Under the pieces are notes generated by a model that worked only from the letters and a program-made list of their open reading frames with translations, searched no databases and had not been told where the DNA came from. Shown in pieces: positions 37,835 through 46,925 of a stretch of 64,000 bases of DNA. The DNA is from Cupriavidus cauae (lineage in GTDB: Bacteria; Pseudomonadota; Gammaproteobacteria; Burkholderiales; Burkholderiaceae): the NCBI RefSeq assembly GCF_008632125.1, contig NZ_VWRN01000016.1, positions 88,872-152,871 on the forward strand, in the 5' to 3' direction. Position numbers and translations under genes: made by a program. How positions within the stretch are numbered: position 1 is the first letter of the stretch; every line of letters starts with the position of its first letter.

Positions 37835-38515
37835 TCAGGCGAAGGTGATCGCGCCGCGCCGGTCCGCGCGCTCCAGATGCGGCACGTTGTTGAAGCTGAG
37901 CAGCCGCTGCGTATTGCGGCCGCAGATGATTTCGCAGAAGGCGGTGTTGCGGAACTGCAGGTTCAGCTCGATCGCCGTCTGCGCCGGCGCGTGCAGCATG
38001 TCGGCCACCGCACGCCCGATCGCGCCACCCGAGCTGACCACCAGGATCGCGTCCTCGCGCGCCGAGCCCTCGGCGCCGTGCGCCAGTCCCGCCGCGATGC
38101 GCTTGCCGAATTCGTCCCAGCTCTCGGGCATGCCGGTCAGCGTGCCGGCGGTCCAGGCGGCGAAGGCCGCGCGGAAGGTACGCCAGTAGTCCGCATAGTC
38201 GCCGTTCTGATGCGCGCGATGATCGGCGCCGCCGGTGTGGGCGCAATACAGCGCCTCGCCGTCGTACTCGTTGAAGCCGGGATGGGTTTCGATCGTCAGT
38301 CCGGCACCGGCCTCGCCCATGGCGGCCAGGATCTCGCTGGCGGTGTCCTGCTGGCGCACCAGCGAGCCGGCGATCACGCGGCGGAAGCGCACCCCGCGCT
38401 CGACGAAATACTCGCCAAGCCAGCGCGATTGCTGCCGGCCCTGCGCCGACAGGCAGTCGTAGTTGGCCGCGCCGAAGGAGGCCTGGCCGTGGCGCACGAA
38501 AAATAGCGTTGCCAT
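37835..38515 (-). CDS. Histidine phosphatase superfamily protein
   Basis: 226 residues. N-terminal catalytic motif VRHGQAS with His9. The second half carries LVVSSGGAIGRAVADML where many relatives have a second catalytic His (VxHGG); here Ser stands in that place. The enzyme could be a phosphatase of reduced or altered activity. Cytoplasmic, no signal peptide. Same strand and upstream of the crotonase, possibly co-transcribed. Confidence 0.82.
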   Translation of the reverse strand: MATLFFVRHGQASFGAANYDCLSAQGRQQSRWLGEYFVERGVRFRRVIAGSLVRQQDTASEILAAMGEAGAGLTIETHPGFNEYDGEALYCAHTGGADHRAHQNGDYADYWRTFRAAFAAWTAGTLTGMPESWDEFGKRIAAGLAHGAEGSAREDAILVVSSGGAIGRAVADMLHAPAQTAIELNLQFRNTAFCEIICGRNTQRLLSFNNVPHLERADRRGAITFA

Positions 38516-38882
38516 AGAGGGAGAGCGGAAGGTTGGGAGGAGGCCGGCCCACCGGTCCGGCCGGCGGGCCGGCGATGGCCGTCGCGCTCGATTGTAGGGC
38601 GCGCTCCGAGTGCCGGCCAAGCAAGCGTGACACGCTGCATACCGGTCATGGCCGCGCTGCATTGTCGTCGTCGGCGGGCCTTTCGCGTCTCAAATTCCAA
38701 AAGGTGGCGGCATGTTACGCAAATGGCGTCGCCATACGCGGTTACCTTGGCGCCTGCCCGGAGGAGGGCGTTCTTCATTCCATCCAGACATCGGCATATC
38801 GGGACACCGGGGCACCTGGGACATCCCGGACATCCCGAACCTCCCGGACGTCGGGACATCAAGACATCAAGAGGTCGAGACG
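38516..38882. other. Intergenic region before the pentapeptide-repeat gene
   Basis: 367 bases between divergent genes. The left half is plain. The right part (about 38795-38875) is a run of degenerate GGACATCCC/GGACATCAA-type repeats of 9-10 bp leading into the ribosome site AGAGG. A longer frame from 38712 through this region was not accepted as coding. Confidence 0.55.
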
Positions 38883-40310
38883 ATGCGTACGTATCACACC
38901 CTGTCGTATCGCGACTGCACCGCCTTCAGCGCGGCAGTCGAATCGCCGCATCTCGGGCCGGCGATCAACGCGGCGCTCGTGCGCGGCGAACTGATCGAAG
39001 TCCAGGGGCATCGCTTCCGCCTGTGCCGATCCGGTTCCGGCTGGAAGATCAAGACCGCTTCGCTCTGGCAGATGACGCACCGGCAGCGCTTCGCGCGGCT
39101 GATGCGGTGCCTGCGCCTCGGTGGCGACGAAGTGCTGTGGGAAGCGAGGGTGCGCCGCTTCGTCAAGCATGACGCGCTGCGCGTGCAGGTCGATGGCGGT
39201 GGCGGCGCCGATGGCAACGGCGGCGCTGCGCGGCCGCGCGTGCTGCCTCGCTACGTCAACGGTTGGCTGCCGCCGGCTCTCGACCGGGGCAGCCTGTCGA
39301 CGCAGAGCGCGGCCGCCGGCCGTCGGCGTCGCGCCGAGCTGCTGCAATACGTCCAGCGGCCGCACGCGGAACCCGACGGCGCATCGGAGGCCGCATCCGA
39401 GGGCGCATCCGAGGGCGCATCCGAAGGCGCGGGCAAGGTGCCGCCGCAGAGCCGGCCCGCCATGCCGCCGGGCATCGACCTGCGCCGGCTTTGTCCCGAC
39501 GTCGCGGCGCATCTGTTCGGCCCAGGCGCGGACTTGCGCGGACGCAATCTGCGCGACAGCGACCTGGGCCCGCTCGATCTGAGCGGCGCCGACTTGCGCG
39601 GCGCGGTGCTGATCCGCTGCAAGGCCGCCGGGGCCAGCCTCGTCGGCACCGATCTGCAGGGAGCCGATCTGCGCTGTGCCGACCTGCGCGGCGCCCGGCT
39701 GGACGCGGCCAAGCTGTCCGGCACGCGGCTCGCCGCGGCCCGGCTGCAGAACGCCTCGCTGCATGGTGCCGATCTGCACGGCCAGACGCTCGACATGATG
39801 GCTTTGGCCGGCGCGACGCTGCACGGCGCGGACCTGACGGGCGCGCGCCTGGTGCTGGCCGGCGACGTGTTCACCAACGGCGCCGTACGCCGGGCCATGC
39901 TCAAGCCCTTGCATCAGCGCGAGGACAATCTGCTGTGGACGCTGGTCTCCCTGCCGGATCCGGACCGGCGCCGCGAATTGATGCGGGCGATCGTGCGGGC
40001 GCTTTGGCACGCCGTCACCCAGGGCGAGGACGTCTCCGACACCCATGATGCCCTCGCCGCGGTGCTGCTCAGGAACATCGACGACTATTGGGGCGACCCG
40101 CGCGACAAGAACGCCGACATCGCGTTGAACGGCTGGATCCAGACACTGGCCCGGCATCAGTGCCTGCGCCTGGCCGACGCGCTGCCCGAGCCCTGCGAAG
40201 GGGCGCTGCTGCAACTGGCGGACCGCTATCGCGCCATGTTTGCCGAGCGCGGCGGCCTGCCATGGGAGGTGCCGCTGAAGTTACGCTCGCAAGCCGTCAG
40301 TCGAGCCTGA
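38883..40310 (+). CDS. Pentapeptide-repeat protein with unrecognised N- and C-terminal domains
   Basis: 475 residues. Residues 1-120 form a basic domain with no family recognised (TLSYRDCTAFSAAVESPHLG, FRLCRSGSGWKIKTASLWQM). A low-complexity Ala/Ser/Glu/Gly linker follows, from a 12-bp tandem repeat. Then come about 25 pentapeptide repeats A(D/N)LxG (GADLRGRNLRDSDLGPLDLS and on to residue 330), which build a right-handed quadrilateral helix. The C-terminal 145 residues look alpha-helical (LLWTLVSLPDPDRRRELMRA). No signal peptide. This plan occurs in DNA-mimic and in secreted effector proteins, and neither role can be shown. Single gene, divergent from the phosphatase. Confidence 0.75.
   Translation: MRTYHTLSYRDCTAFSAAVESPHLGPAINAALVRGELIEVQGHRFRLCRSGSGWKIKTASLWQMTHRQRFARLMRCLRLGGDEVLWEARVRRFVKHDALRVQVDGGGGADGNGGAARPRVLPRYVNGWLPPALDRGSLSTQSAAAGRRRRAELLQYVQRPHAEPDGASEAASEGASEGASEGAGKVPPQSRPAMPPGIDLRRLCPDVAAHLFGPGADLRGRNLRDSDLGPLDLSGADLRGAVLIRCKAAGASLVGTDLQGADLRCADLRGARLDAAKLSGTRLAAARLQNASLHGADLHGQTLDMMALAGATLHGADLTGARLVLAGDVFTNGAVRRAMLKPLHQREDNLLWTLVSLPDPDRRRELMRAIVRALWHAVTQGEDVSDTHDALAAVLLRNIDDYWGDPRDKNADIALNGWIQTLARHQCLRLADALPEPCEGALLQLADRYRAMFAERGGLPWEVPLKLRSQAVSRA
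39381..39428. repeat. 12-bp tandem repeat in the pentapeptide-protein linker
   Basis: Four units of GCATCCGAGGGC type (39381, 39393, 39405, 39417), in frame, encoding ASEA/ASEG repeats. Confidence 0.9.
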
Positions 40311-41358
40311 CGCCGGTATCGGCGGTCAGCTTCAGCACCACCGGCAGATAGGCGCGATACGCGCTGCTGGCCTCGGCCGGCAAATTGCCGACCGGCTCGG
40401 CGCCCATTTCGTCGATCCGGCGCGCCAGCGGGCCGCTCCTGACCAGCGCGCTGACCTCGCGCCCGAGCCGCTCGACGATGGCGGGCGGCGTCTTCGCGGG
40501 GGCCAGCAGTGTGGTCGGCCCGACGACCTCGTAGGCCGGATCGCGGTAACCCGCCTCGGCGAAGGTCGGCACATCGGGCAGGCCCACCGCCCGGCGCGTG
40601 CCGATCACCGCCAGCGGGCGCAGCTTGCCGGTGGCGATATGCTGCTTCAGCGCGGTCACCGAGCCGATTGTCATGTTGACCTGGCCCGCCAGCAGATCCG
40701 ACACCATCGGCCCTTCGCCGCGATAGGGCACGTGCAGGATATCGAGGCCCTTCGTCTTGGCCAGATACGACTGGATCGTATGCGGCTGCGTGCCGGGTCC
40801 CCATGATCCCATCCGCAAGGCGCCGGGATTGGCCTTCGCGTAGGCGAGCAATTCGTCGACGCTCTTGACCGGCAGCGTGCTGTTGACCACCAGCACGGTG
40901 CGCATGGTGGCGATGTCGGAGACCGGCTGCAGATCGGTGCGCGGGTCGTAGGGCAGCTTCCTGTACAGCGCCAGGTTGGCCGTGATCGGCCCGGGCACCG
41001 TCATCAGCAGCGTGTAGCCGTCGGGCGCTGACTTGGCGACATGGTCGGTGCCGATGATGCCGCCCGCGCCGCCCTTGTTCTCGACCACCACCGGCTGGCC
41101 CAGCCGCTGGCTCAGCGTGTCGCCCAGCGTGCGGGCCAGCGTGTCGGTCGAACCGCCGGCCGGATAGGGCACGACGATCCGGATCGGCTTGCTCGGGTAG
41201 GTGTCCTGCGCATGCAGTGGCATGGCTGCCGCCGTCAGCAGCGCCAGGGTGGCGGCGCGCATCGCCGTCGTGCTTCGCGCCAACCATCGTGCCATCGTGT
41301 ATCGCGCCATCGTGCATCGTGGCGCCTGATGCCTGGCCGCCTTGCTGCGTGGGTTCAT
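40297..41358 (-). CDS. Bug/TctC-family receptor protein
   Basis: 353 residues from Met 41358 with GGAGA upstream. Basic, repeat-rich N-terminus (MARYTMARWLARS), hydrophobic core and cleavage after PLHA, then QDTYPSKPIRIVVPYPAGGSTDTLAR, the family start. Binds a small carboxylate in the periplasm. Its 3' end overlaps the convergent pentapeptide gene by 14 bases. The TetR gene lies upstream on the same strand, so the two may form one unit. Confidence 0.9.
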   Translation of the reverse strand: MNPRSKAARHQAPRCTMARYTMARWLARSTTAMRAATLALLTAAAMPLHAQDTYPSKPIRIVVPYPAGGSTDTLARTLGDTLSQRLGQPVVVENKGGAGGIIGTDHVAKSAPDGYTLLMTVPGPITANLALYRKLPYDPRTDLQPVSDIATMRTVLVVNSTLPVKSVDELLAYAKANPGALRMGSWGPGTQPHTIQSYLAKTKGLDILHVPYRGEGPMVSDLLAGQVNMTIGSVTALKQHIATGKLRPLAVIGTRRAVGLPDVPTFAEAGYRDPAYEVVGPTTLLAPAKTPPAIVERLGREVSALVRSGPLARRIDEMGAEPVGNLPAEASSAYRAYLPVVLKLTADTGVRLD

Positions 41359-41419
41359 GCTGGTCTCCGTCTTGTGATGATGGTTTGGGATCGCGATGGG
41401 CCCGGCCCGCTCGCTGGCT

Positions 41420-42103
41420 TCAATCCCGCATCGGCGCCAGATAGCTGCCGATCAGCCGCGCCATCTGCACCGGCAGTTCGTCGTCGTCCAGCCGCACCGG
41501 CAGCGGGTCATGCAGCAGCGCATTGACCAGCATGCCGAACACGGCCTGCATGGCGAAGCGCACCTTCGCCTCGGCCCGGGTGTCGTCGCCGAGCCGCGGC
41601 ACCAGCAGCGCCACCATCCGGTCCGCAAAGGCCGTCGCACAGTCCCCATGGGGCTGCCACGCCTGGGGGCGAGCGCCGGCCTGCTGCAGCGCCGCCCGCA
41701 GCAGGCCCCGCTGGGCGCGGCAGCCGCGCACCAGCAGGCGCATCGCCTTGTCGAGCAGCACCGCGGTCGGCAGCGCGGCGCAGCGCGAAGACGCCAGATG
41801 GTGCGCCATCGCCTGCTGCGCCTCGTGTACCGCCGCCGTCTGCAACGCTTCGAAGAAGGCCGCCTTGTCGCGGAAGCGCCCATAGAAGGCGCCGACCGAC
41901 AGCTCGCAGGCCGCGACGATCTGCGCCACCGAGATCGCTTCGAAGTCGCGCGTGGCCAGCAGCGTGCGGCCCGCCGCCAGCAGGGATTGCTCGGTATCGC
42001 GGGCACGCTGGCGCTTGGGCGCGTGCAGCAGCGAACGGGTGTCGAGGGCGGGGAAGGCGCTGCGCGCGGTGCCCGGCAGCGGGAACGGGGAGGCAGGGGT
42101 CAT
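41420..42103 (-). CDS. TetR family transcriptional regulator
   Basis: 227 residues. Helix-turn-helix at about residues 38-85 (LLAAGRTLLATRDFEAISVAQIVAACELSVGAFYGRFRDK), then a helical ligand domain. The first 30 residues are a Pro-rich extension. It is followed 61 bases later by the Bug receptor gene on the same strand. A six-unit 12-bp repeat fills its upstream region, shared with the divergent IclR gene. Confidence 0.88.
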   Translation of the reverse strand: MTPASPFPLPGTARSAFPALDTRSLLHAPKRQRARDTEQSLLAAGRTLLATRDFEAISVAQIVAACELSVGAFYGRFRDKAAFFEALQTAAVHEAQQAMAHHLASSRCAALPTAVLLDKAMRLLVRGCRAQRGLLRAALQQAGARPQAWQPHGDCATAFADRMVALLVPRLGDDTRAEAKVRFAMQAVFGMLVNALLHDPLPVRLDDDELPVQMARLIGSYLAPMRD

Positions 42104-42143
42104 GGGGGCTTCCGGAGGCGGCTACGGATACGGGTGCGGACAA

Positions 42144-42215
42144 GGGATGCGGACAGGGATGCGGACCGGAATGCGGACCGGAATGCGGACCGGAATGCGG
42201 ACCGGAATGCAGGCT
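42144..42215. repeat. 12-bp tandem repeat, six units, in the TetR/IclR divergent promoter
   Basis: Units GGRATGCGGACM at 42144, 42156, 42168, 42180, 42192 and a diverged one at 42204; the three central ones are identical. Non-coding as annotated; begins 41 bases before the TetR start. Confidence 0.93.
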
Positions 42216-42319
42216 CGACCGGCGACGCCGATGCGTGCGCCATCTGTCCGGCCCAGCGTCCGATCCAGTGTCCGGTCACGTTAGGGGCACGCGCGGGGAG
42301 CGTCAACGGAAGCCGCTCT

Positions 42320-42346
42320 ATTTCCAATATCTGGAAATTCGTTCCA
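42320..42346. promoter_or_regulatory. IclR-type operator
   Basis: ATTTCCA (42320-42326) and TGGAAAT (42332-42338) form a perfect 7-bp inverted repeat. The overlapping TGGAAATTCGTTCCA (42332-42346) matches the known IclR consensus TGGAAATnATTTCCA except for two positions. Lies 52 bases before the IclR-family gene. This is a rare case where site and regulator family agree closely. Confidence 0.72.
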
Positions 42347-42397
42347 TCATTTGACGGTCGTTGCCGAGGCCACCCACACTGGATTTCAGGAGACAAC

Positions 42398-43204
42398 ATG
42401 AACACGCCGGTCGAACAATTCATCGCCGAGCGCCGCCGCGACGACCCGTCGTTCGGCGGCCTGCTCGCCAAGGGCTTTGCCTTGCTGCGCTGCTTCATCG
42501 ACGAGCCGCAGCCGATGGGCAATGGCGAACTGTCGCGCCGGCTGCAGCTGCCGCGGGCGACGGTGTCGCGCATCTGCAAGACCTTGTACGAGCTCGGCTA
42601 TCTCGACTGGGACCCGAAGCTCGACAAGTACTTCGTCAGCGCGCAGGTGCTGGCGCTCGGCTACCCCTACCTGACCGGCCTGCCGATGCGGCATACCGCG
42701 CGGCCGCTGATGCAGGCGCTGGCCGACCGCATCGAGGGCGCGGTGTCGATGGGCGTGGCGCACCGGCTCGACGTGACCTATCTGCTCACCTGCACCCACA
42801 ACGAGGGCACGCCGGCGCGGCCGGGTGTCGGCGCGGTGCGTTCGGTGCTGAACACCGGCATGGGCCGCGCGTTCCTGTGCACGCTGTCCAAGGCCGAGTT
42901 CCAGCGGCTGATGGAGATCGCCCAGCGCGAGCGTCCCGACGAATACGCCGCCAGCTACGACCGCATCTGCCACAACGTCGCCCACTATCCGAAACGCGGC
43001 TTCGCGACCAACGAGGGCGAGGCGGGCATCGGCGTGCATGGCGTCGGCATCTACTCGCGCATCGTCTATCTGAACCGCCCGCTGCTGTTCAACTGCGCGA
43101 TCGCCGGCAGCAAGCTGCGCCGCGGCATGCTGGAAAAGCGCGTGGCGCCGATGCTGGTCGAGATGGTCCGCAGCATCGAGCAGGCAGCGGGCGTCGGGCG
43201 ATAG
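42398..43204 (+). CDS. IclR family transcriptional regulator
   Basis: 268 residues. Winged helix at about residues 22-80 (LLAKGFALLRCFIDEPQPMGNGELSRRLQLPRATVSRICKTL) and the C-terminal GAF-like effector domain (VGAVRSVLNTGMGRAFLCTL, then GIGVHGVGIYSR). AGGAG upstream of ATG 42398. Precedes the acyl-CoA synthetase operon by 144 bases on the same strand and is the likely regulator of 43349-47972; the operator at 42320-42346 indicates autoregulation. Confidence 0.92.
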   Translation: MNTPVEQFIAERRRDDPSFGGLLAKGFALLRCFIDEPQPMGNGELSRRLQLPRATVSRICKTLYELGYLDWDPKLDKYFVSAQVLALGYPYLTGLPMRHTARPLMQALADRIEGAVSMGVAHRLDVTYLLTCTHNEGTPARPGVGAVRSVLNTGMGRAFLCTLSKAEFQRLMEIAQRERPDEYAASYDRICHNVAHYPKRGFATNEGEAGIGVHGVGIYSRIVYLNRPLLFNCAIAGSKLRRGMLEKRVAPMLVEMVRSIEQAAGVGR

Positions 43205-43348
43205 CGCACGCCGGGCCGCCGCCCGGCCACCGCCGGCGTGGCACGTTCCCGCAGCGGGTTCCGGCGACCTGGCGAACGCGACAACATGAGAGACACCACG
43301 ATGCCGCCGCCACGGCGGCATCGGCCCACAACGATAACGGAGACATCG

Positions 43349-45580
43349 ATGCCAGACCCGACCCCTGCGCCGACCCCCGCGCCGACGCGCGAACCGACCC
43401 CCGCACCGCTCCCCGACCTGACCGCCTTGCTGCGGCCGCGCTCGATCGCCGTGATCGGCGCCTCGTCCCAACCCGAGAAGGTCGGCGGCATGCCGATCCG
43501 GTTGCTGCGCGAGCTCGGCTACGGCGGCCGCGTGCATCCGGTCAACACGGCATCGGCCGAGATCCAGGGGCTACCCGCCACGCCCTCGCTTGCCGCGCTC
43601 GGCGAGCCGGTCGACCTGGCCATCGTCGCGGTGCCGGCGCTGGCCAGCGCCGACGTGATGGCGCAGCTGGCGGCCAACGGCACGCGCGCGGCGGTGTTCT
43701 TCACGTCTGGCTTCGCCGAGGTCGGCGAGGAGGGCACCCGCATGCAGCAGGCGCTGGCCGAGCAGGCGCGGCATCACGGCATCACGCTGCTGGGGCCCAA
43801 CTGCCTGGGTGCGATGAACCTGCGCGAGCGCATGTTCGCAACCTTCTCGCCGATTCCGCTGAGCGGGCTGCCGCCGCTGGGCGATGTGGGACTGGTCAGC
43901 CAGAGCGGGGCCTTCGGCGCCTATGCCTTCGCGCTGGCGCGCGAGGCCGGGCTCGGCCTGAGTCACTGGGTCACCACCGGCAACGAGGCCGGGCTGCAGG
44001 TGGCCGACGTGATCGAATGGCTCGCGCACGACCACGACACACGCGTGATCCTGGCCTATATGGAAGGCTGCCGCGATGGCGAGCGGCTGCGCCGCGCGCT
44101 GGCGGCGGCGCGCGCGGCCGGCAAGCCGGTGGTGGTCGCCAAGGTCGGCGTCACCGAGGCCGGCGCGCGCTCGGCGCAATCGCATACCGCCAGCCTGGCG
44201 GGCGAGGACGCGGTCTACCAGGCGGTGTTCGACGAATACGGCGTGCATCGCGCCGAATCGCTGGAAGCGTTCTTCCGGCTCGGCTATGTGCTGTCGCGCG
44301 GCCGGCGGCCGTCGCGCTGGCACAGCGCCAGCGGCCTGGCCGCCGATGCGGTGGCGCCGGTGGCGATCGTCACCGTGTCCGGCGGCGTCGGCATCATGAT
44401 GGCCGATCGCGCCGAGCAGCTGGGTTTGCCGATGCCTGCGATGCCGGCCGGCCCGGCTGAAGCGCTGCGTGCCGCGATCCCGTTCGCCAGCACCGCCAAT
44501 CCGATCGATGTGACCGGCCAGATCGTGGCCCAGCCGCGCGTGTTGCTGGACGCGCTGCGCGACGTCGCCGAATGCGGGGAATACGGCAGCGTGGTGGCGT
44601 TCCTGGCCGCCGGCGCCAATGCACCGGCGCTGTGGCCCGAGCTGCAGCGCACCGTCGCCGCGCTGCACGAGACGACCGCCAGCGCGCCGCTGCTGCTGTG
44701 CGGGCTGGTGGCCGATGATCGCCGCGCCTGGCTGGAGCAGCACGGCTGCCTGGTGTTCCGCGAGCCCGCGCACGCGATGGAAGCGGTTGCCGCGCTGGCG
44801 CGTGCGGCGGCGCAGGGTGCGGAAAGCCGCGGCGAGTCCGCGGCTGAGGCCTTGCCACAGTTGCCACAGTTGCCACAGTTGCCACGTATTGCCGCCGACG
44901 CCAACGCGCTGTCCGAACACGAGGCGATGCAACTGCTGGCCGAGGCCGGCGTGCCGGTGGCCCCGCACGGTCTGGCGCGCGATGCCGACGAGGCGGTGCG
45001 CCTGGCCGATCGGCTCGGCTATCCGGTCGCGGTCAAGCTGTGCTCGCGCGAGATCCTGCACAAGAGCGATGTCGGCGGCGTGGCGTTGAACCTGCACGAT
45101 GCCGATGCGGTGCGCGCGGCCTTTGCGCGGGTGCGCGACGCGATCGGCCGGCATGCGGCCCGGCATGGCGGTGCGCCGGTGCCCTTCGAGGGCGTGGTGG
45201 TGGCGCGCATGGTGCGCGGCTGGGGCGAGCTGATGGTCGGCGTGCGGCGCGACCCGGTGTTCGGGCTCGTCGCGCTGGCCGGCATCGGCGGCACCGCGGT
45301 CGAGGTGTTCCGCCAGATGGCATTCGGACTGGCGCCGCTGTCGATGCCTCGCGCGCTGGCGATGCTGCGCGACAGCCGCGCCGAGGCGCTGTTCGCCGGC
45401 CATCGCGGCAATCCGGCCGTGCCGCTCGAACAGGTGGCCCAGGTGCTGGTGCGCGTGTCGCAGGCGGCCGCCGCGATCGGGCCGCGGCTCGACACGCTGG
45501 AGATCAATCCCTTCATCGTCACGGCCGACGGGCCGGTGGCGGCCGACGCCGTCATCACGCTGCGGCACGACGCGCATTGA
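43349..45580 (+). CDS. NDP-forming acyl-CoA synthetase (acetate-CoA ligase, ADP-forming type)
   Basis: 743 residues from Met 43349 (CGGAGA upstream). A PT-rich leader (PDPTPAPTPAPTREPTPAP) is followed by CoA-binding domain (RPRSIAVIGASSQPEKVGGM), succinyl-CoA-ligase-like domain with the phospho-His in SHTASLAGED, a short LPQLPQLPQL linker from a 9-bp repeat, and the ATP-grasp domain (LSEHEAMQLLAEAGVPV, KLCSREILHKSDVGGVALNL, LEINPF). Forms an acyl-CoA from an organic acid with NTP. First of three genes with DUF1254 and a Bug receptor, so it probably activates the acid that the receptor brings in. Confidence 0.92.
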   Translation: MPDPTPAPTPAPTREPTPAPLPDLTALLRPRSIAVIGASSQPEKVGGMPIRLLRELGYGGRVHPVNTASAEIQGLPATPSLAALGEPVDLAIVAVPALASADVMAQLAANGTRAAVFFTSGFAEVGEEGTRMQQALAEQARHHGITLLGPNCLGAMNLRERMFATFSPIPLSGLPPLGDVGLVSQSGAFGAYAFALAREAGLGLSHWVTTGNEAGLQVADVIEWLAHDHDTRVILAYMEGCRDGERLRRALAAARAAGKPVVVAKVGVTEAGARSAQSHTASLAGEDAVYQAVFDEYGVHRAESLEAFFRLGYVLSRGRRPSRWHSASGLAADAVAPVAIVTVSGGVGIMMADRAEQLGLPMPAMPAGPAEALRAAIPFASTANPIDVTGQIVAQPRVLLDALRDVAECGEYGSVVAFLAAGANAPALWPELQRTVAALHETTASAPLLLCGLVADDRRAWLEQHGCLVFREPAHAMEAVAALARAAAQGAESRGESAAEALPQLPQLPQLPRIAADANALSEHEAMQLLAEAGVPVAPHGLARDADEAVRLADRLGYPVAVKLCSREILHKSDVGGVALNLHDADAVRAAFARVRDAIGRHAARHGGAPVPFEGVVVARMVRGWGELMVGVRRDPVFGLVALAGIGGTAVEVFRQMAFGLAPLSMPRALAMLRDSRAEALFAGHRGNPAVPLEQVAQVLVRVSQAAAAIGPRLDTLEINPFIVTADGPVAADAVITLRHDAH

Positions 45581-45601
45581 AACCCCAAGCGAGCACCCGA
45601 G

Positions 45602-46915
45602 ATGAACCATCCCGCCAGCCCCATCTTCTCCGCCCCCGTCTACGACAACCCCCAGCAGGCCCTGACCGCCGCCGCGGCGCTGCCGCTGGTGATCTACGGC
45701 TACCCGCTGATCGAAACGCTGCGCACCTGCCGCCTGCAGACCTCGGTCCAGGCGGCCACCGGCTATGGCCGCGCGCCGGTCAACGTGCTGTCGGCCAGCA
45801 CGCGCCAATGGACCCACGAGGACCGCGACATCGTCACGCCGGCCAACGACCTGCTGTACTTCTGCGGCTGGATCGACCTGTCCGACGGTCCGGTCACGCT
45901 GCAGGTGCCGCCGCTGAGCGACCCGGACCGCTACTACGTGGTCGAACTGCTCGACGCGCATACCAACAACTTCGAGAATCTCGGGCCCCGCAATGTGCCG
46001 GCCGAGGGCGCCGCGGTGAAACTGGTCGGCCCCGGCCAGCAGGCGGGTGCCGGCCGCGCGGTCGCGTGTCCGACGTCGCTGGTCTGGCTGATCGGCCGCG
46101 TGCTGGTACAGGGCGAGCAGGACCTGCCGGCCGCGCATGCGTTCGAGCAGGGCTTCCGGCTCGATGCGCCGGCGATCGGGCGCCAGCCGCAATGCGTGCG
46201 GCTGTGGCGCGAGACCGGCGACGCCGCGCTCGACTTCTTTCACAACCTGTTCCAGGCGCTGCGGGAGTTTCCGCCGTCGCCGGAGGAGCGCGGCCTGCTG
46301 ACGCTGCTGCGGCGCCTGGGCATCCGGCTCGAGGACGAGGTCGACATCGCCGCGCTGCGGCCGGCGGTGCAGGCGGGCCTGGTCAGCGCCTATCGGCAAG
46401 GCATGGATCTGATCGAGGCGCATACGCGCAGCCAGGGACGCAAGAGCTGGGGCTACAGCCTGAAGCTCGGCGTCTACGGCGACGACTGGCTGATGCGCGC
46501 GACCACCGCGATGAAGGGATTGGGCGCGCTGCGCGCCGACGAGGCGGTCTACGCGATGGCGGACTTCGATGCCGACGGGCAGCCGCTGACCGGCGCCGGC
46601 ACTTACGAGTTGCGCTTCCCGGCGGGCCATCTGCCGCCGGCGCAGGCGTTCTGGTCGGTGTCGCTGTACGGCGAGGACCGCTTCTTCACCGCCAACGCCA
46701 TCGGCCGTTATGCGATCGGCGACCGCACGCCGGGCCTGCGCTACGAGGACGACGGCAGCCTGGCGATCGCGATCTCGCATGCGCGTCCCGCTTCGATCGA
46801 CAACTGGCTGCCGGCGCCGGCGGGACCGTTCTATCTGATCCTGCGCCTCTATCACCCGAGCCCTGCCTTTATCGCGGGCCAGTACGTCATTCCGCCCGTG
46901 CGGCGGATCGCCTGA
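45602..46915 (+). CDS. DUF1254/DUF1214 domain protein
   Basis: 437 residues. N-terminal DUF1254 with DRYYVVELLDAHTNNFENLG, C-terminal DUF1214 with FWSVSLYGEDRFF and NWLPAPAGPFYLILRLYHPS. The enzymatic role of the family is not settled. No signal peptide is seen here, while many relatives are secreted. Twenty-one bases after the synthetase stop and ten before the Bug gene, hence clearly co-transcribed. Placement between an acid-activating enzyme and an acid receptor suggests a role on the same compound. Confidence 0.88.
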   Translation: MNHPASPIFSAPVYDNPQQALTAAAALPLVIYGYPLIETLRTCRLQTSVQAATGYGRAPVNVLSASTRQWTHEDRDIVTPANDLLYFCGWIDLSDGPVTLQVPPLSDPDRYYVVELLDAHTNNFENLGPRNVPAEGAAVKLVGPGQQAGAGRAVACPTSLVWLIGRVLVQGEQDLPAAHAFEQGFRLDAPAIGRQPQCVRLWRETGDAALDFFHNLFQALREFPPSPEERGLLTLLRRLGIRLEDEVDIAALRPAVQAGLVSAYRQGMDLIEAHTRSQGRKSWGYSLKLGVYGDDWLMRATTAMKGLGALRADEAVYAMADFDADGQPLTGAGTYELRFPAGHLPPAQAFWSVSLYGEDRFFTANAIGRYAIGDRTPGLRYEDDGSLAIAISHARPASIDNWLPAPAGPFYLILRLYHPSPAFIAGQYVIPPVRRIA

Positions 46916-46925
46916 GGGGGCCGCG

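Noticed and set aside
42144..42215. CRISPR-like array
   Set aside because: Units are contiguous 12-mers without spacers, so a tandem repeat, not a CRISPR.
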